Positions 49,635 through 58,317 of a stretch of 64,000 bases of DNA are shown here, one piece after another. The notes beneath the pieces were generated by a model. The model ran no database searches, was not told where the DNA came from, and saw only the letters and a program-made list of their open reading frames with translations. Position numbers and translations under genes: made by a program. Position 1 is the stretch's first letter. The number at the start of each line of letters is the position of its first letter. The stretch covers positions 62,001 through 126,000 of the forward strand of contig CAWEBN010000001.1 in assembly GCA_963807305.1 (NCBI GenBank), read 5' to 3'. Origin of the DNA: JAOPZW01 sp963807305. Lineage in GTDB: Bacteria; Actinomycetota; Thermoleophilia; Solirubrobacterales; Solirubrobacteraceae.

Positions 49635-50249
49635 TCAGTCGTCGCGCACCAGCGGGACGAAGCGGACCTCCTCGAGCAGCTCGCGCTCGAGGCCGGCCGG
49701 CGTGCGGCGCGTGAGCGACAGGCGCTGCAGCGGCTCGGTGACCGGCGCGATCAGGCGCCCGCCGGCCGCCAGCTGGTCCTCGAGCTCGGCGAGGCCCTCG
49801 CTGCTGCCCGCGGCGGCGACGTTGATCGCGTCGTACGGCGCGCTCTCGGGCAGGCCGCGCGTGCCGTCGCCGACGACGAGGGTGACGTTCTGCGCCCCGG
49901 CGGCGGCCAGGTTGTGCGCCGCGCGGCGCGACAGCCGACCGTGGCGCTCGATCGACCACACGTGCCGCGACAGGTAGGCCAGCACGGCCGCGTGGTAGCC
50001 CGATCCGGTGCCGACGTCGAGCACGTGGTCGCCGGGGCCCGGCGCCAGCATCTCCGTCATCCGCGCGACCACGAGCGGCTGGGAGATCGTCTGCCCGCAG
50101 CCGATCGCCAGCGCTCGGTTCTCATAGGCGCGGTCGCGCAGGGGGGCGGGCACGAAGCACTCGCGCGGCACCGCCGCGATCGCCTCGAGCACGCGCTCGC
50201 TGGCGACATAGGGGCGCAGCTGATCGATCAGCAGGTCGACGTCGTGCAT
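49635..50249 (-). CDS. pcm: protein-L-isoaspartate O-methyltransferase
   Basis: A 204-residue SAM-dependent enzyme that starts repair of isoaspartyl residues in aged proteins. Family landmarks: AVPRECFVPAPLRDRAYENRAL, the substrate loop GQTISQPLVVARMTEML, SAM motif VLDVGTGSGYHAAVLAYL, and AAAGSSEGLAELEDQLAAGGRLI. The C-terminus is normal. It diverges from the nicotinate phosphoribosyltransferase gene over only 11 bp, and the -10 box of that gene overlaps the pcm start codon. Confidence 0.93.
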   Translation of the reverse strand: MHDVDLLIDQLRPYVASERVLEAIAAVPRECFVPAPLRDRAYENRALAIGCGQTISQPLVVARMTEMLAPGPGDHVLDVGTGSGYHAAVLAYLSRHVWSIERHGRLSRRAAHNLAAAGAQNVTLVVGDGTRGLPESAPYDAINVAAAGSSEGLAELEDQLAAGGRLIAPVTEPLQRLSLTRRTPAGLERELLEEVRFVPLVRDD

Positions 50250-50254
50250 AGGAT
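50249..50254 (+). promoter_or_regulatory. -10 box TAGGAT of the nicotinate phosphoribosyltransferase gene
   Basis: TAGGAT ends six bases before the GTG at 50261 and overlaps the pcm start codon on the other strand; leaderless initiation is predicted. Confidence 0.45.
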
Positions 50255-50260
50255 CACCGC

Positions 50261-51337
50261 GTGGCGCGCCTGCCCCCTGAGACGTTCCGGCTGCCCGTCG
50301 AGCGCATGCGCGAGGGCTATTACACCGATCAGTACTTCAACCTGACGCGCGATCTGCTCGAGCTCGAGGGCCATCGCCCGCGCGTGCTCATGCAGGTCTT
50401 CCAGAAGCAGGCGGCCATCCTCGGCGGCGTCGACGAGGCGATCGCCGTCCTCGAGCAGTGCGCCGGGCGCCATGTCGACGGCGGGTGGGAGGACGGCTGG
50501 AGCGAGCTCGAGGTCCGCGCCCTGCATGAGGGCGACGAGATCTCGCCGCGCGAGACCGTGCTGACGATCGAGGGCGATTACGGGCTGTTCGCCCACCTGG
50601 AGACGGTCTATCTGGGCTGCATGGCGCGGCGCACGCTCGTCATGCGCAACGTCAAGGCGGTGGTGGAGGCGGCGCACGGCAAGCCCATCCTCTTCTTCCC
50701 GGCGCGCCACGACCACTGGCTGGTGCAGACCGGCGACGGCTGGGCCGCCCACGTCGCGGGCGCGATCGGCGTCTCGACCGACGCGCAGGCCTCGTGGTGG
50801 GGCGGGCGCGGGGTGGGCACCGTGCCCCATGCGCTCGTGGCCGCCTTCGGGGGCGACACGGTCGCCGCAGCGCGCCTGTTCGCCGACCGCTACCACGGCG
50901 AGACCAACATCACCGTCCTGGTGGACTTCGAGAACGACTCGGTCCGCACGGCGCTCGAGGTGGCCGACGCGCTGGGCGAGCGCCTGTGGGGCGTTCGCCT
51001 GGACACCAGCGAGCAGCTCGTCGACGTCGCGCTGCGCGACGAGCCGGATCCCGACAGCAACCGCGGTGTCACGGCGCTGCTGGCCCGCCGGGTGCGCGAC
51101 GCGCTCGACGCCGCCGGGCACGGGCACGTGCGGATCGTCGTCTCGGGCGGCTTCGATGCGGAGAAGATCGCGACGTTCGAGGCCGAGGGCGCGCCGGTCG
51201 ACGCCTACGGCGTCGGCTCCTCGCTGCTGCGCGGGCAGAACGACTTCACGGCCGACGTGGTTCGCGTCGACGGCCGCCCGCTGGCCAAGGCCGGCCGGCG
51301 GGAGAACCCGAATCCCCGGCTGGAGCTCGTCGGCTAG
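50261..51337 (+). CDS. nicotinate phosphoribosyltransferase-like enzyme
   Basis: A 358-residue enzyme of NAD salvage (nicotinate + PRPP to nicotinate mononucleotide). EGYYTDQYFNLTRDLLE near the N-terminus, FFPARHDHWLVQTGDG, LVDFENDSVRTALEVADALG and a C-terminal VSGGFDAEKIATFEAEG with DAYGVGSSLL are typical. It is shorter than E. coli PncB (~400) and nearer to the compact archaeal/actinobacterial type. The stop shares CTAG with the stop of the convergent remnant at 51334. Confidence 0.88.
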   Translation: MARLPPETFRLPVERMREGYYTDQYFNLTRDLLELEGHRPRVLMQVFQKQAAILGGVDEAIAVLEQCAGRHVDGGWEDGWSELEVRALHEGDEISPRETVLTIEGDYGLFAHLETVYLGCMARRTLVMRNVKAVVEAAHGKPILFFPARHDHWLVQTGDGWAAHVAGAIGVSTDAQASWWGGRGVGTVPHALVAAFGGDTVAAARLFADRYHGETNITVLVDFENDSVRTALEVADALGERLWGVRLDTSEQLVDVALRDEPDPDSNRGVTALLARRVRDALDAAGHGHVRIVVSGGFDAEKIATFEAEGAPVDAYGVGSSLLRGQNDFTADVVRVDGRPLAKAGRRENPNPRLELVG

Positions 51338-51478
51338 AAGCGCAGGATCGCCCCGACGCGCCGGTGCGACGCTTCAGCTCGGATCGAGGTCGACGTAGAC
51401 CGAGAGCACCTTGGCGTCGCCTGCGTGGATGCCGGCGAGACGGCGCACGCGCTCGCGAGTGATGTCGTTCGCCTGCAT
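51334..51478 (-). pseudogene. remnant of a bacterial eRF1-like (baeRF/Vms1-type) gene, internally deleted
   Basis: The first 34 codons read TRERVRRLAGIHAGDAKVLS then VYVDLDPS, the recognisable N-terminus of baeRF-type proteins, and then hit TGA. One base on, another frame reads EASHRRVGAILRF and stops, which looks like the extreme C-terminus of the same family (normally ~370 residues). So about a kilobase has been lost from the middle, with a frame change at the joint. Nothing else is seen in 51338-51595 beyond this remnant. Confidence 0.45.
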
Positions 51479-51595
51479 GCGGGACGTTACCGCGCGGCCG
51501 AGCGTTGACACGCCGTGCCGGCGGTGGGGTGCGCGCCTCACCCAGGGGCCAAGGAAGATCCCCAGGCATTTTCCGGTTTGTTGGTGACCATACAT

Positions 51596-52255
51596 GTGCC
51601 TGTGCAATCGGTCCGGCTGCCCGAACACGACGTGCGCGTACTCGTTGTCCACCCGAGTCCCATGCTGGCCGAGGCCCTCGGCCGACTGCTTGACGGGCTG
51701 GGCATGAATGTCGTGGCCACCGCGTGCGACCCCGAGGCCCTCATGACCCGACTCGTCGACGACCCGCTGGACGTGGTCGTCCTCGACGCCGGCTTTCATC
51801 CCGCCACCGGGCCGCTCGTCACGCTCGAGCGGATCCGGGCGGTCGCGCCCGGCGTGCGCGTCGTCGTCGTGGCCGACGCGGTCGACGAGGCGCTGAGCGT
51901 CGCCGCCCGCGACGGCGATCTCGATGGCGTGGTCCTCGCGAGCGCCCACGGCGCCGAGCTTGCCGCCGCGCTGGGGCAGGTCGCTGCCGGCCACGCCGTG
52001 TTCCCGGCCGGGTGGCTGCGCCAGGTCCGTCAGTCGGCCGCGTCGAGTCCGCTCGCGCAGCTCAGCCCGCGCCAGCGCGAGGTCCTCGAGCTCCTGTCGC
52101 TCGGGATGGACAACGACCAGATCGCCGCGCGGCTCTACATCTCGCGCAACACGGTCAAGTTCCACGTGCGGACGATCTACCGGCGTCTCGGGGTGCACAA
52201 CCGGGTGGAGGCGTCGCGGGTCCTCGCAGGCGCCGGCGCGGTCTCCGTCGGCTGA
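51596..52255 (+). CDS. LuxR-type response-regulator-like transcription factor
   Basis: A 219-residue regulator. Residues ~12-130 resemble a receiver domain (VRVLVVHPSPMLAEALGRLL ... DVVVLDAGFH with a phospho-acceptor-like Asp, VRVVVVADAVDEALSVAARDG), although the N-terminal acidic pair is replaced by His-Pro, so classical phosphorylation is doubtful. The C-terminus is a LuxR helix-turn-helix (LSPRQREVLELLSLGMDND; VKFHVRTIYRRLGVHNRVEA). GTG 51596 is chosen because GGTGA lies 8-9 nt upstream; 51632 is an alternative. No partner kinase is nearby. Confidence 0.82.
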   Translation: MPVQSVRLPEHDVRVLVVHPSPMLAEALGRLLDGLGMNVVATACDPEALMTRLVDDPLDVVVLDAGFHPATGPLVTLERIRAVAPGVRVVVVADAVDEALSVAARDGDLDGVVLASAHGAELAAALGQVAAGHAVFPAGWLRQVRQSAASSPLAQLSPRQREVLELLSLGMDNDQIAARLYISRNTVKFHVRTIYRRLGVHNRVEASRVLAGAGAVSVG

Positions 52256-52258
52256 GGC

Positions 52259-52280
52259 GGGCCCGCCCTCGGGCGGGCCC
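52259..52280. terminator. bidirectional GC hairpin between luxR and the glycosidase gene
   Basis: GGGCCCGCCC-TC-GGGCGGGCCC is a 22-bp inverted repeat just after the luxR stop and 17 bp before the stop of the convergent gene. There is no U-tract. Confidence 0.6.
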
Positions 52281-52296
52281 TACCTCTGCCTCTCGG

Positions 52297-54888
52297 CTAG
52301 CGGGTGGTGATCGTCAGCGTGTGCTCCGCGCCCGGGCTCGCGGCGACGGTCACCTCGAGCCCGCGATTGGTCTCGCGGGCGTCGTAGTGCTTGACGCGGT
52401 GGCCGTCCAGCACGACCGCCGCGGGCCTCGACCCCTGCGGCAGCGTGTGGCCGATCACGAGCGCGCGGACCGGCGTGCGCGTGGCATCGACCTTCGTCGT
52501 GTAGCCCGCGCTCGAGTGCGACGCGAAGACGCCCACCGAGCCGCGCCCGAGCCTGATGTTGGAGCCCGCCACGCTGGGCTGGCCCGAGGGCACCTGCGGC
52601 ACGACCTGGAGCACGCCGTCGTTGAGGTAGGGGCGCACACCGAGCTGCTGGTGGACCACCGACCACGCGGTGCCGTAGTTGCCCCACGCCTGCATGACCA
52701 TCGACCGGCAGGTCCAGCAGCGGTCGATGTTGGGCGGGATGCCCTTGGTGGGATCGCCGTTGGGCGCCGACGGGAAGATCTCCGGCATGGCGCCGGGCTG
52801 CTCGTCGGGCGTGTTCCCGGTCGCGGGCTCCGAGAACATCGTCTCCGCGTTGGCGTCGGTGTAGCGCTGCTGCTGGTCGGGTCCGAGGCGACCGAAGTTG
52901 CCCTCGGCGACGGCCTGGATCGAGGTCGTCAGCGAGAAGATCTCGAAGTCGCCCTTGCCGTCCTGCCCGCCGCCGCAACCGGTGTGGAAGAGGCCGCGGC
53001 TGCCGGGGCGGTCGCCGCTGAAGCACGAGTTCTCGCGACCGGCCAGCGCGGTGGTCCCGTGCGCGTTGGAGGCGATGCCCGGCGTGGCCACGTCGCCCTG
53101 GTTGAGCTCGGCCTCCATCGGCACCTGGCCGATCCAGTGCTTCTGGTAGTTCTGCTCGTTGCCGGGGTTGTCCAGGGAGTCCGCGTACTGCTGGGCGGCG
53201 GTGTCCCACCACGTGCCCTCGAACTGGTGCGTGAGCTTGCGCGCGAGCTTCGTGGCCCACTTCTCGGTCGCGCCGTCGTGCTTGGAGCGCGCCATGTCGG
53301 CCAGGTCGTAGAGCGAGCGGATGTAGTAGACGCCGTTGTCGAGCTTCTCGGGCCCCATGCCCGGCCGCTCGACGTTCCCCGAGCCCTCGGGCCAGCCGTC
53401 GTGGTCGACGTCGAGGCGCTGGTCGACGGCCTGGAGGTTGCGCTTGGCGAAGTCGTACATCTCGTCGCGGAAGCGGTTGTCGCCCGTCCAGCGCCAGATG
53501 AGGGCGACGGCGCTCGGGAACTTGATGGTCTCGTCGCTGTTGAAGTCGTTGGTCTTGGTGCCGTCGGCCGCGGTCGTCTGCGAGTCGTGACCGAACCAGA
53601 TCGAGCCGTCGGACACGGCTTCATGGACGACGATGCCCGAGCGGTTGTTGAGGACGTCGGAGATGTCGCGCAACGTGCGCAGGTGGTCCTTGGCGACCTC
53701 GAACTGGCCCAGCGCCATGGCGGCGAAGTTCGTGTACTCGCCGTCGGTGGCGAAGATCCACGGGTAGTCGGGGTAGCCGGCGCCGAACCAGCGGGCGTGG
53801 GCGACCGTCCCCGACGGGGGCGGGAACTGCTTGCCCTGGTTGGTCCAGCGGATCTGCAGGTCCGATGCGGTCTGCGTGACGTCGGCCAGGTTCTGCTTGC
53901 CCCAGTCGATGGCGTCCTGCAGCAGCTTGTCGCCGGGCAGCGAGACCTGCGACCACTTCGAGAGCTTGTCGCGCGACGCGACCTTGGCCGCGAGCGCGCC
54001 CGCGGGATCCTGGAGCGCCCCGGCCAGCTCGCCCTGCGCGGCGGCGAGGCCCTTGTCTGAGCCGGCGACGGCGACCCACAGGGTCTTCGAGCCACCCGCC
54101 GGGACGGTCACCTGGTAGCGCAGCTCGCCGCCGGTGCCCTTGCCGAACGGGCCATCGTCGCACTGGCTGGGCATCGACTTCCCGTCGTCGGCGGCGCACT
54201 TGGTCCCCGGCTGCGGTCCGCGGTAGTTGCCGCCGCCGGCCGCCGCTTCGCCGGACGCCGGGTCCTGGTTGGCGGCGACGAGCGCCGCGTAGTGGTGCTC
54301 GGGGGCGCCGGGCAGCGCGCCGTCGTCGGTGAACTGCAGTGCCGTGCCCGTGTACGAGCCCTGATCGGCGAGGTTGTCGGCGGCGTTGGGGGTCACGCCG
54401 CTGAAGCCCCACGGGTACGCGCTCATGAGCTCGGAGTGCGCGTCGACCTTGACCGTGACGGTCTTGTCGGCCGATGCCGGGTTGGTCAGCTGCAGCCCGA
54501 AGAGGGCGCCCCTGTTGGCGTCGGGCGCGAGGTCCGTGCGCTGCACCTTCAGGCCGCCGGTGTCGGGCAGGTCGTAGCGGGTGTAGCCCCAGCCGCTCGA
54601 GAACTTCGTGGCGGCCCCGACCCACTGGTCGTCGATGCCGAACCAGACGCCGTCGACGAGCTTCAGCGGGGGCGCCCAGACGCCGCCCATCTCGCCGGTG
54701 CTGTGCCAGCCGTTGGCGTAGAACCCGCCGTCCTGGAAGCCCTCGACGTAGGAGCGCTGGCCGGCCGCGACCTCGCGGCGATCCTTCAGACGAGTATTGG
54801 TCGACAGCTCGGGCGTCGCCGCCTGGGCAGCGCCGGCACAGACAAGAGCGACAGCGAACCCAGCTGCCAGAGCACGCGCGATACGCAC
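52297..54888 (-). CDS. secreted (alpha/alpha)6-barrel glycosidase-like protein
   Basis: A large exported protein of 863 residues. A Sec signal is clear (RIARALAAGFAVALVCAG ending AAQA-ATPEL). An N-terminal beta-sandwich region is followed, from about residue 330, by a helical barrel with six-hairpin-type repeats: WFGAGYPDYPWIFATDGEYT, SGIVVHEAVSDGSIWFG, DVDHDGWPEGSGNVE with likely acid residues, and GIPPNIDRCWTCRSMVMQAW. This layout matches amylo-1,6-glucosidase or glucoamylase-like families; substrate not determined. GTG 54888 has GGAGG seven bases upstream. The C-terminal ~100 residues form another beta domain. Confidence 0.75.
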   Translation of the reverse strand: MRIARALAAGFAVALVCAGAAQAATPELSTNTRLKDRREVAAGQRSYVEGFQDGGFYANGWHSTGEMGGVWAPPLKLVDGVWFGIDDQWVGAATKFSSGWGYTRYDLPDTGGLKVQRTDLAPDANRGALFGLQLTNPASADKTVTVKVDAHSELMSAYPWGFSGVTPNAADNLADQGSYTGTALQFTDDGALPGAPEHHYAALVAANQDPASGEAAAGGGNYRGPQPGTKCAADDGKSMPSQCDDGPFGKGTGGELRYQVTVPAGGSKTLWVAVAGSDKGLAAAQGELAGALQDPAGALAAKVASRDKLSKWSQVSLPGDKLLQDAIDWGKQNLADVTQTASDLQIRWTNQGKQFPPPSGTVAHARWFGAGYPDYPWIFATDGEYTNFAAMALGQFEVAKDHLRTLRDISDVLNNRSGIVVHEAVSDGSIWFGHDSQTTAADGTKTNDFNSDETIKFPSAVALIWRWTGDNRFRDEMYDFAKRNLQAVDQRLDVDHDGWPEGSGNVERPGMGPEKLDNGVYYIRSLYDLADMARSKHDGATEKWATKLARKLTHQFEGTWWDTAAQQYADSLDNPGNEQNYQKHWIGQVPMEAELNQGDVATPGIASNAHGTTALAGRENSCFSGDRPGSRGLFHTGCGGGQDGKGDFEIFSLTTSIQAVAEGNFGRLGPDQQQRYTDANAETMFSEPATGNTPDEQPGAMPEIFPSAPNGDPTKGIPPNIDRCWTCRSMVMQAWGNYGTAWSVVHQQLGVRPYLNDGVLQVVPQVPSGQPSVAGSNIRLGRGSVGVFASHSSAGYTTKVDATRTPVRALVIGHTLPQGSRPAAVVLDGHRVKHYDARETNRGLEVTVAASPGAEHTLTITTR

Positions 54889-54972
54889 CGGTACACCTCC
54901 GTAGTGGGACAGTTCCCGCGAAGCCATCCATACCCCGAGGGCCCCGGCCCAACCCACTACGATGCTCAGCAG

Positions 54973-55046
54973 GCGCCCTTAGCTCAGCTGGATAGAGCGC
55001 GTCCCTCCGGAGGACGAGGTCGCAGGTTCGAATCCTGCAGGGCGCG
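54973..55046 (+). tRNA. tRNA-Arg (anticodon CCG)
   Basis: The acceptor GCGCCCT pairs with AGGGCGC, the D arm GCTC...GAGC, the anticodon stem CGTCC/GGACG around loop CTCCGGA (anticodon CCG) and the T arm GCAGG-TTCGAAT-CCTGC are all intact. CCA is not encoded. It reads CGG codons, frequent in this genome. Confidence 0.96.
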
Positions 55047-55142
55047 CTTCCCCGTTTCGCCTCGTCCGGCACTCGGCGCGCCGGGGCGTCCTTGGGGAGA
55101 GGGCGGGCCGGCCGAAGCCGGCCCGCGGATCCCGTTCAGCTC

Positions 55143-56327
55143 TTACCGGAGGGTGACGCTCAGGCTCCGGATGCTGCGGACCGTGTGGACCTTGCCGCTC
55201 TTGGTCTTGTACTTCGCGACGATGGACACGTTGTAGTTGCCGACGACCTTGCCACGGAGATCGACCTTGATCGACTGACCGTGGACGGGAAGGGACTTGC
55301 CGCGGAGCGAGGCACGGACGCTCACGAGCTTCATGCCCTTGGTCGACCGGACATGCAGGGTGCGCTTCGTGGCACCCATCGTGACCTTGGCACCGTTGAC
55401 ACTGGCGGCGGCGGCGGTGGCTGCCGTTCGTGCCGTCCTTGCCGTTCGCGCCGTTCGCGCCGTTCTTGCCGCTCGTGCCGTTCGTGCCGTTCGTGCCGTC
55501 CGTGCCGTTCTTGCCGTTCGACCGCCATGCCAGTCCATGCCGTCATCGCCGGCAGGGCCCTGCGGGCCGACGGGCAGCGATCAACCTCGGGCGCGACGCT
55601 CGAAGCACGAACTCGAGGTCACGTCGTCGAACGGTGATCGACGTTGCACCGGAGGTCGTCGCGACTGCATGCCGATTGGCCGCATCGACGTTCAGGCGCG
55701 ACATCGAGGACGGTCGGTGATCGTCGGGTCGCGCAGCATCGTCGAAGCGTTGACAGTTCGGCCCAGGACGTGCTGAGACCGTCTGGTCGGCGTCGATCGT
55801 CGACGCGAACGACGACGTTGTCGTAGCCGGGGACGAACGTGGTCTGATCGGCACCCTGTGCGCGTCGTGACACGCCCAGCGGGCGATCCACTGGTCGTTG
55901 AAGGTGACATCCGGAAGACCACGTCGTACGCGGCATAGCCGTCGTCGAGGCGGACGTAACGGTCATGTCGCGAGTCGACGGACGACCGCGGGCGTGACGG
56001 CGTCGCGGCACGACGGGTTGTCGATCCTGCGTCGCGGCTTGAACGTGAACGCGTAGTCGTAGCACGCTGCGGACGGCGCTTGAGGCCGGATCGCACCGTG
56101 GTGCAGTACAGGCTGTCCGCGAAGCTGCCGGACGTGACGGCGTTCGAGATGCCGAAGCTTGTTGACGCCGTCGGACGTTCTTGACGACGGTCGTACGGAT
56201 CGGTGGCCTTCCAGTCGACCTGATCGTTCACGCTTCCGGACTGGAACGTGTCGAAGGTGTCGGCCTGAGCGGTGGCAGCAACGGCAAGGGACAGCGCGAG
56301 CGCGGCCCCGATGATGATCTTTTGCAT
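55143..56327 (-). pseudogene. secreted collagen-like protein, decayed by many frameshifts
   Basis: The gene starts well: ATG 56327, signal peptide (MQKIIIGAALALSLAVAATA then QADTFDTF), then VNDQVDWKAT. After that the frame changes repeatedly, but recognisable pieces follow in order over all three frames: FGISNAVTSGSFADSLYCT, CYDYAFTFKP, DRYVRLDDGYAAYDVVF, TFVPGYDNVVVRV, GPQGPAGDDGMD, then collagen-like GKNGTDGTNGTNGTSG repeats (~55405-55500), and finally an intact Ig-like C-terminus in the frame ending at 55143. At least six indels are needed. GC and third-position bias are lower than in neighbouring genes. Likely a dead surface-protein gene. Confidence 0.7.
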
Positions 56328-56458
56328 ATTCAGTTTTCCTTGGGAACGGTTTATGTGTCTTCCCGTCTCCCATCGACACCGTTCGCCCGGAAGCGCATCC
56401 CTCAGATGGATGACCCCCCTGGACCTCCGGGCGTGCGCCGCGCGTAGAGGTCTACGAG

Positions 56459-56872
56459 ATGCCCGTCGCGTTGCTCGCCGCGGTCGCGCTCGCCACGGTC
56501 TCCCCGGTGGCTGGGGGCCGGCACGACCGCTTCGCCGTGGTCCTCACGAGCGCCCGCGCCACCGGCGTCTTCGGCCAGACGCGCCGCTCGTACGTCGCCG
56601 AGGCCCACGCGGTGCGCCCGGCCTCGGGGTGCGTGAACAACCGCGACCGCGTCTTGGCGGCGCATCGCGCGAGCGCGAGGGCGCGCGTCCGCGCCCTGCT
56701 CGATCCCGCGCGCGGCGAGGGCGGCCCGCAGGGCTGGTGCCGCGGGCGCTTTCAGGGCACCGTCACCTACACGGAGGCCTTCGCCTGCCCGGCGGCCCGC
56801 CGCTGCCATCCGCCGCGCGGCTTCCCGGCGCGCACGGTGGTCGTGGCGCGCTTCTCGTTCCGCGTGCGCTGA
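56459..56872 (+). CDS. small secreted protein
   Basis: A 137-residue protein with a short signal peptide (MPVALLAAVALATVSPVAGG) and a mature part of mixed charge with four cysteines (ASGCVNNRD, GWCRGRF, FACPAARRCHPP) that could form two disulfides. GTVTYTEAFAC and VVVARFSFRVR at the end suggest a small beta domain. Family unknown. It lies 41 bp before the MFS gene on the same strand, possibly co-transcribed. Confidence 0.6.
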   Translation: MPVALLAAVALATVSPVAGGRHDRFAVVLTSARATGVFGQTRRSYVAEAHAVRPASGCVNNRDRVLAAHRASARARVRALLDPARGEGGPQGWCRGRFQGTVTYTEAFACPAARRCHPPRGFPARTVVVARFSFRVR

Positions 56873-56913
56873 CGAACAGCCCACCTCACGCGCCCGGCGG
56901 GGTCGCGCGTCGC

Positions 56914-58317
56914 ATGGGCATGGTCTCTTCGCCCACGCATAGGCGCCGCCTGCTGGCCGTCCTGCTCATGGCGCCCTTCATGGCGCAGGCCGATGCCACG
57001 ATCGCCAACGTCGCCGCGCCGTCGATCCACGCCGACCTGCACACCTCCGGGGCCGCGCTCGAGCTCGTCATCGGCGGCTACCTGATCGCCTTCGCGGTCC
57101 TGCTCATCACCGGCGCGCGGCTGGGGCAGACGCACGGCTACCGGCGCGTGTTCCTGCTCGGCGCGGGCGTCTTCACCGCCGCCTCGCTGCTGTGCGGCCT
57201 GGCGCCCAGCCCGGTCGTGCTGATCGTCGCGCGCGTGCTGCAGGGCGCCGGCGCGGCGCTGATGTTCCCCCAGACGCTGACCGGCATCCAGCTGAGCTTC
57301 GAGGGCGCCGAGCGCGCTCGGGCGATCGGCCTGTACGCGATCGCGCTGTCGAGCGGCGCCGTGGCCGGGCAGATCCTGGGCGGTCTGCTGGTCTCGGGCG
57401 ATGTGCTCGGCACGCAGTGGCGCGCGATCTTCTTCGTCAACGTGCCCGTGGGAGCGGCGGTCATCGCGGCCGGCGCCCGCCACCTCCCGCGCGAGAGGAC
57501 GAGCGCCCGCGCGGCGCGACGGGTCGACGTCGCCGGCGTGGCCACGCTCTCGGGCGCCGTCCTGCTGGTGGTCCTGCCGCTCGTCCTCGGCCGCGCCGAG
57601 GGCTGGCCGGCGTGGACCTGGCTCAGCCTGGCCGCGAGCGTGCCCGCCTTCGCCGGCTTCGTCGCCGCCGAGCGACGTGTGCGGATACGCGGCGGGACGC
57701 CTCTCGTGAGCCTCGACGCGATGGCCCCGCGTGCCGTCTCGTCGGCCATGCTCGCCGTTGCGGCGGCCACCAGCACGTATTACGGGCTGCTCCTGACGCT
57801 CGCGCTCTATCTCCAGCAGGGGCTCGGTCGCACCGCTCTCGTGTCCGGGCTCACGCTCGTCTCGTGGGTGGTGGCGTTCGGCGCCGCCGGTCAGATCGTG
57901 CGGCGGCTGCCGGCGCGCTTCGGGCCGCTCGCCGCGCCCACCGGCTGCCTGGTCCTTGCCGGCGCCTACACGGCGCTGAGCGCGAGCCTCTTCGCCGGCC
58001 GGCACGCCGAGGCACTGCTCGTCGTGCTGCTCGGAGCGGGCGGACTGGGATTGGGCACGCAGTTCAGCGCGCTGATCGTCCACCTGACCAACGCGGTCTC
58101 GGACGGCTACGCCCACGACATCAGCGGCGTCACCACCACCACGACGACGATCGCGGGGGCCATCGCGATCGCCGCCTTCGGCACCGCCTACCTGAGCCTC
58201 GCCTCGTCCGGCTCGCCCACGCACGCATTCGCGGTCGTCACCGCCGGCTTCGCGGCGATCGCCGCGGTTGCGGCCCTGCTGGCCCACGGGGCCACCCGCC
58301 GCCCGGCGGTCAGGTGA
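56914..58317 (+). CDS. MFS drug/proton antiporter, DHA2 family
   Basis: A 467-residue transporter with 13-14 predicted membrane helices, as in the DHA2 (14-TMS) multidrug exporters. QADATIANVAAPSI in helix 1 is the motif D1-type signature, GARLGQTHGYRRVFLLGAG is motif A, and VARVLQGAGAALMFPQTL matches the arginine-containing motif B. It most likely expels hydrophobic toxic compounds in exchange for protons. ATG 56914 and ATG 56920 are both possible. Its 3' end overlaps the convergent glycosyltransferase gene by 8 nt. Confidence 0.9.
   Translation: MGMVSSPTHRRRLLAVLLMAPFMAQADATIANVAAPSIHADLHTSGAALELVIGGYLIAFAVLLITGARLGQTHGYRRVFLLGAGVFTAASLLCGLAPSPVVLIVARVLQGAGAALMFPQTLTGIQLSFEGAERARAIGLYAIALSSGAVAGQILGGLLVSGDVLGTQWRAIFFVNVPVGAAVIAAGARHLPRERTSARAARRVDVAGVATLSGAVLLVVLPLVLGRAEGWPAWTWLSLAASVPAFAGFVAAERRVRIRGGTPLVSLDAMAPRAVSSAMLAVAAATSTYYGLLLTLALYLQQGLGRTALVSGLTLVSWVVAFGAAGQIVRRLPARFGPLAAPTGCLVLAGAYTALSASLFAGRHAEALLVVLLGAGGLGLGTQFSALIVHLTNAVSDGYAHDISGVTTTTTTIAGAIAIAAFGTAYLSLASSGSPTHAFAVVTAGFAAIAAVAALLAHGATRRPAVR

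Noticed and set aside
54973..55046. tRNA-Arg as an integration site for a mobile island
   Set aside because: No integrase, no second copy of the tRNA 3' end and no island boundary were seen nearby.
55400..55510. Short CGTTC/GCCGTTCGTGCC tandem repeat, considered as CRISPR or satellite
   Set aside because: It encodes collagen-like G-x-y triplets in one frame and sits inside a decayed protein gene.
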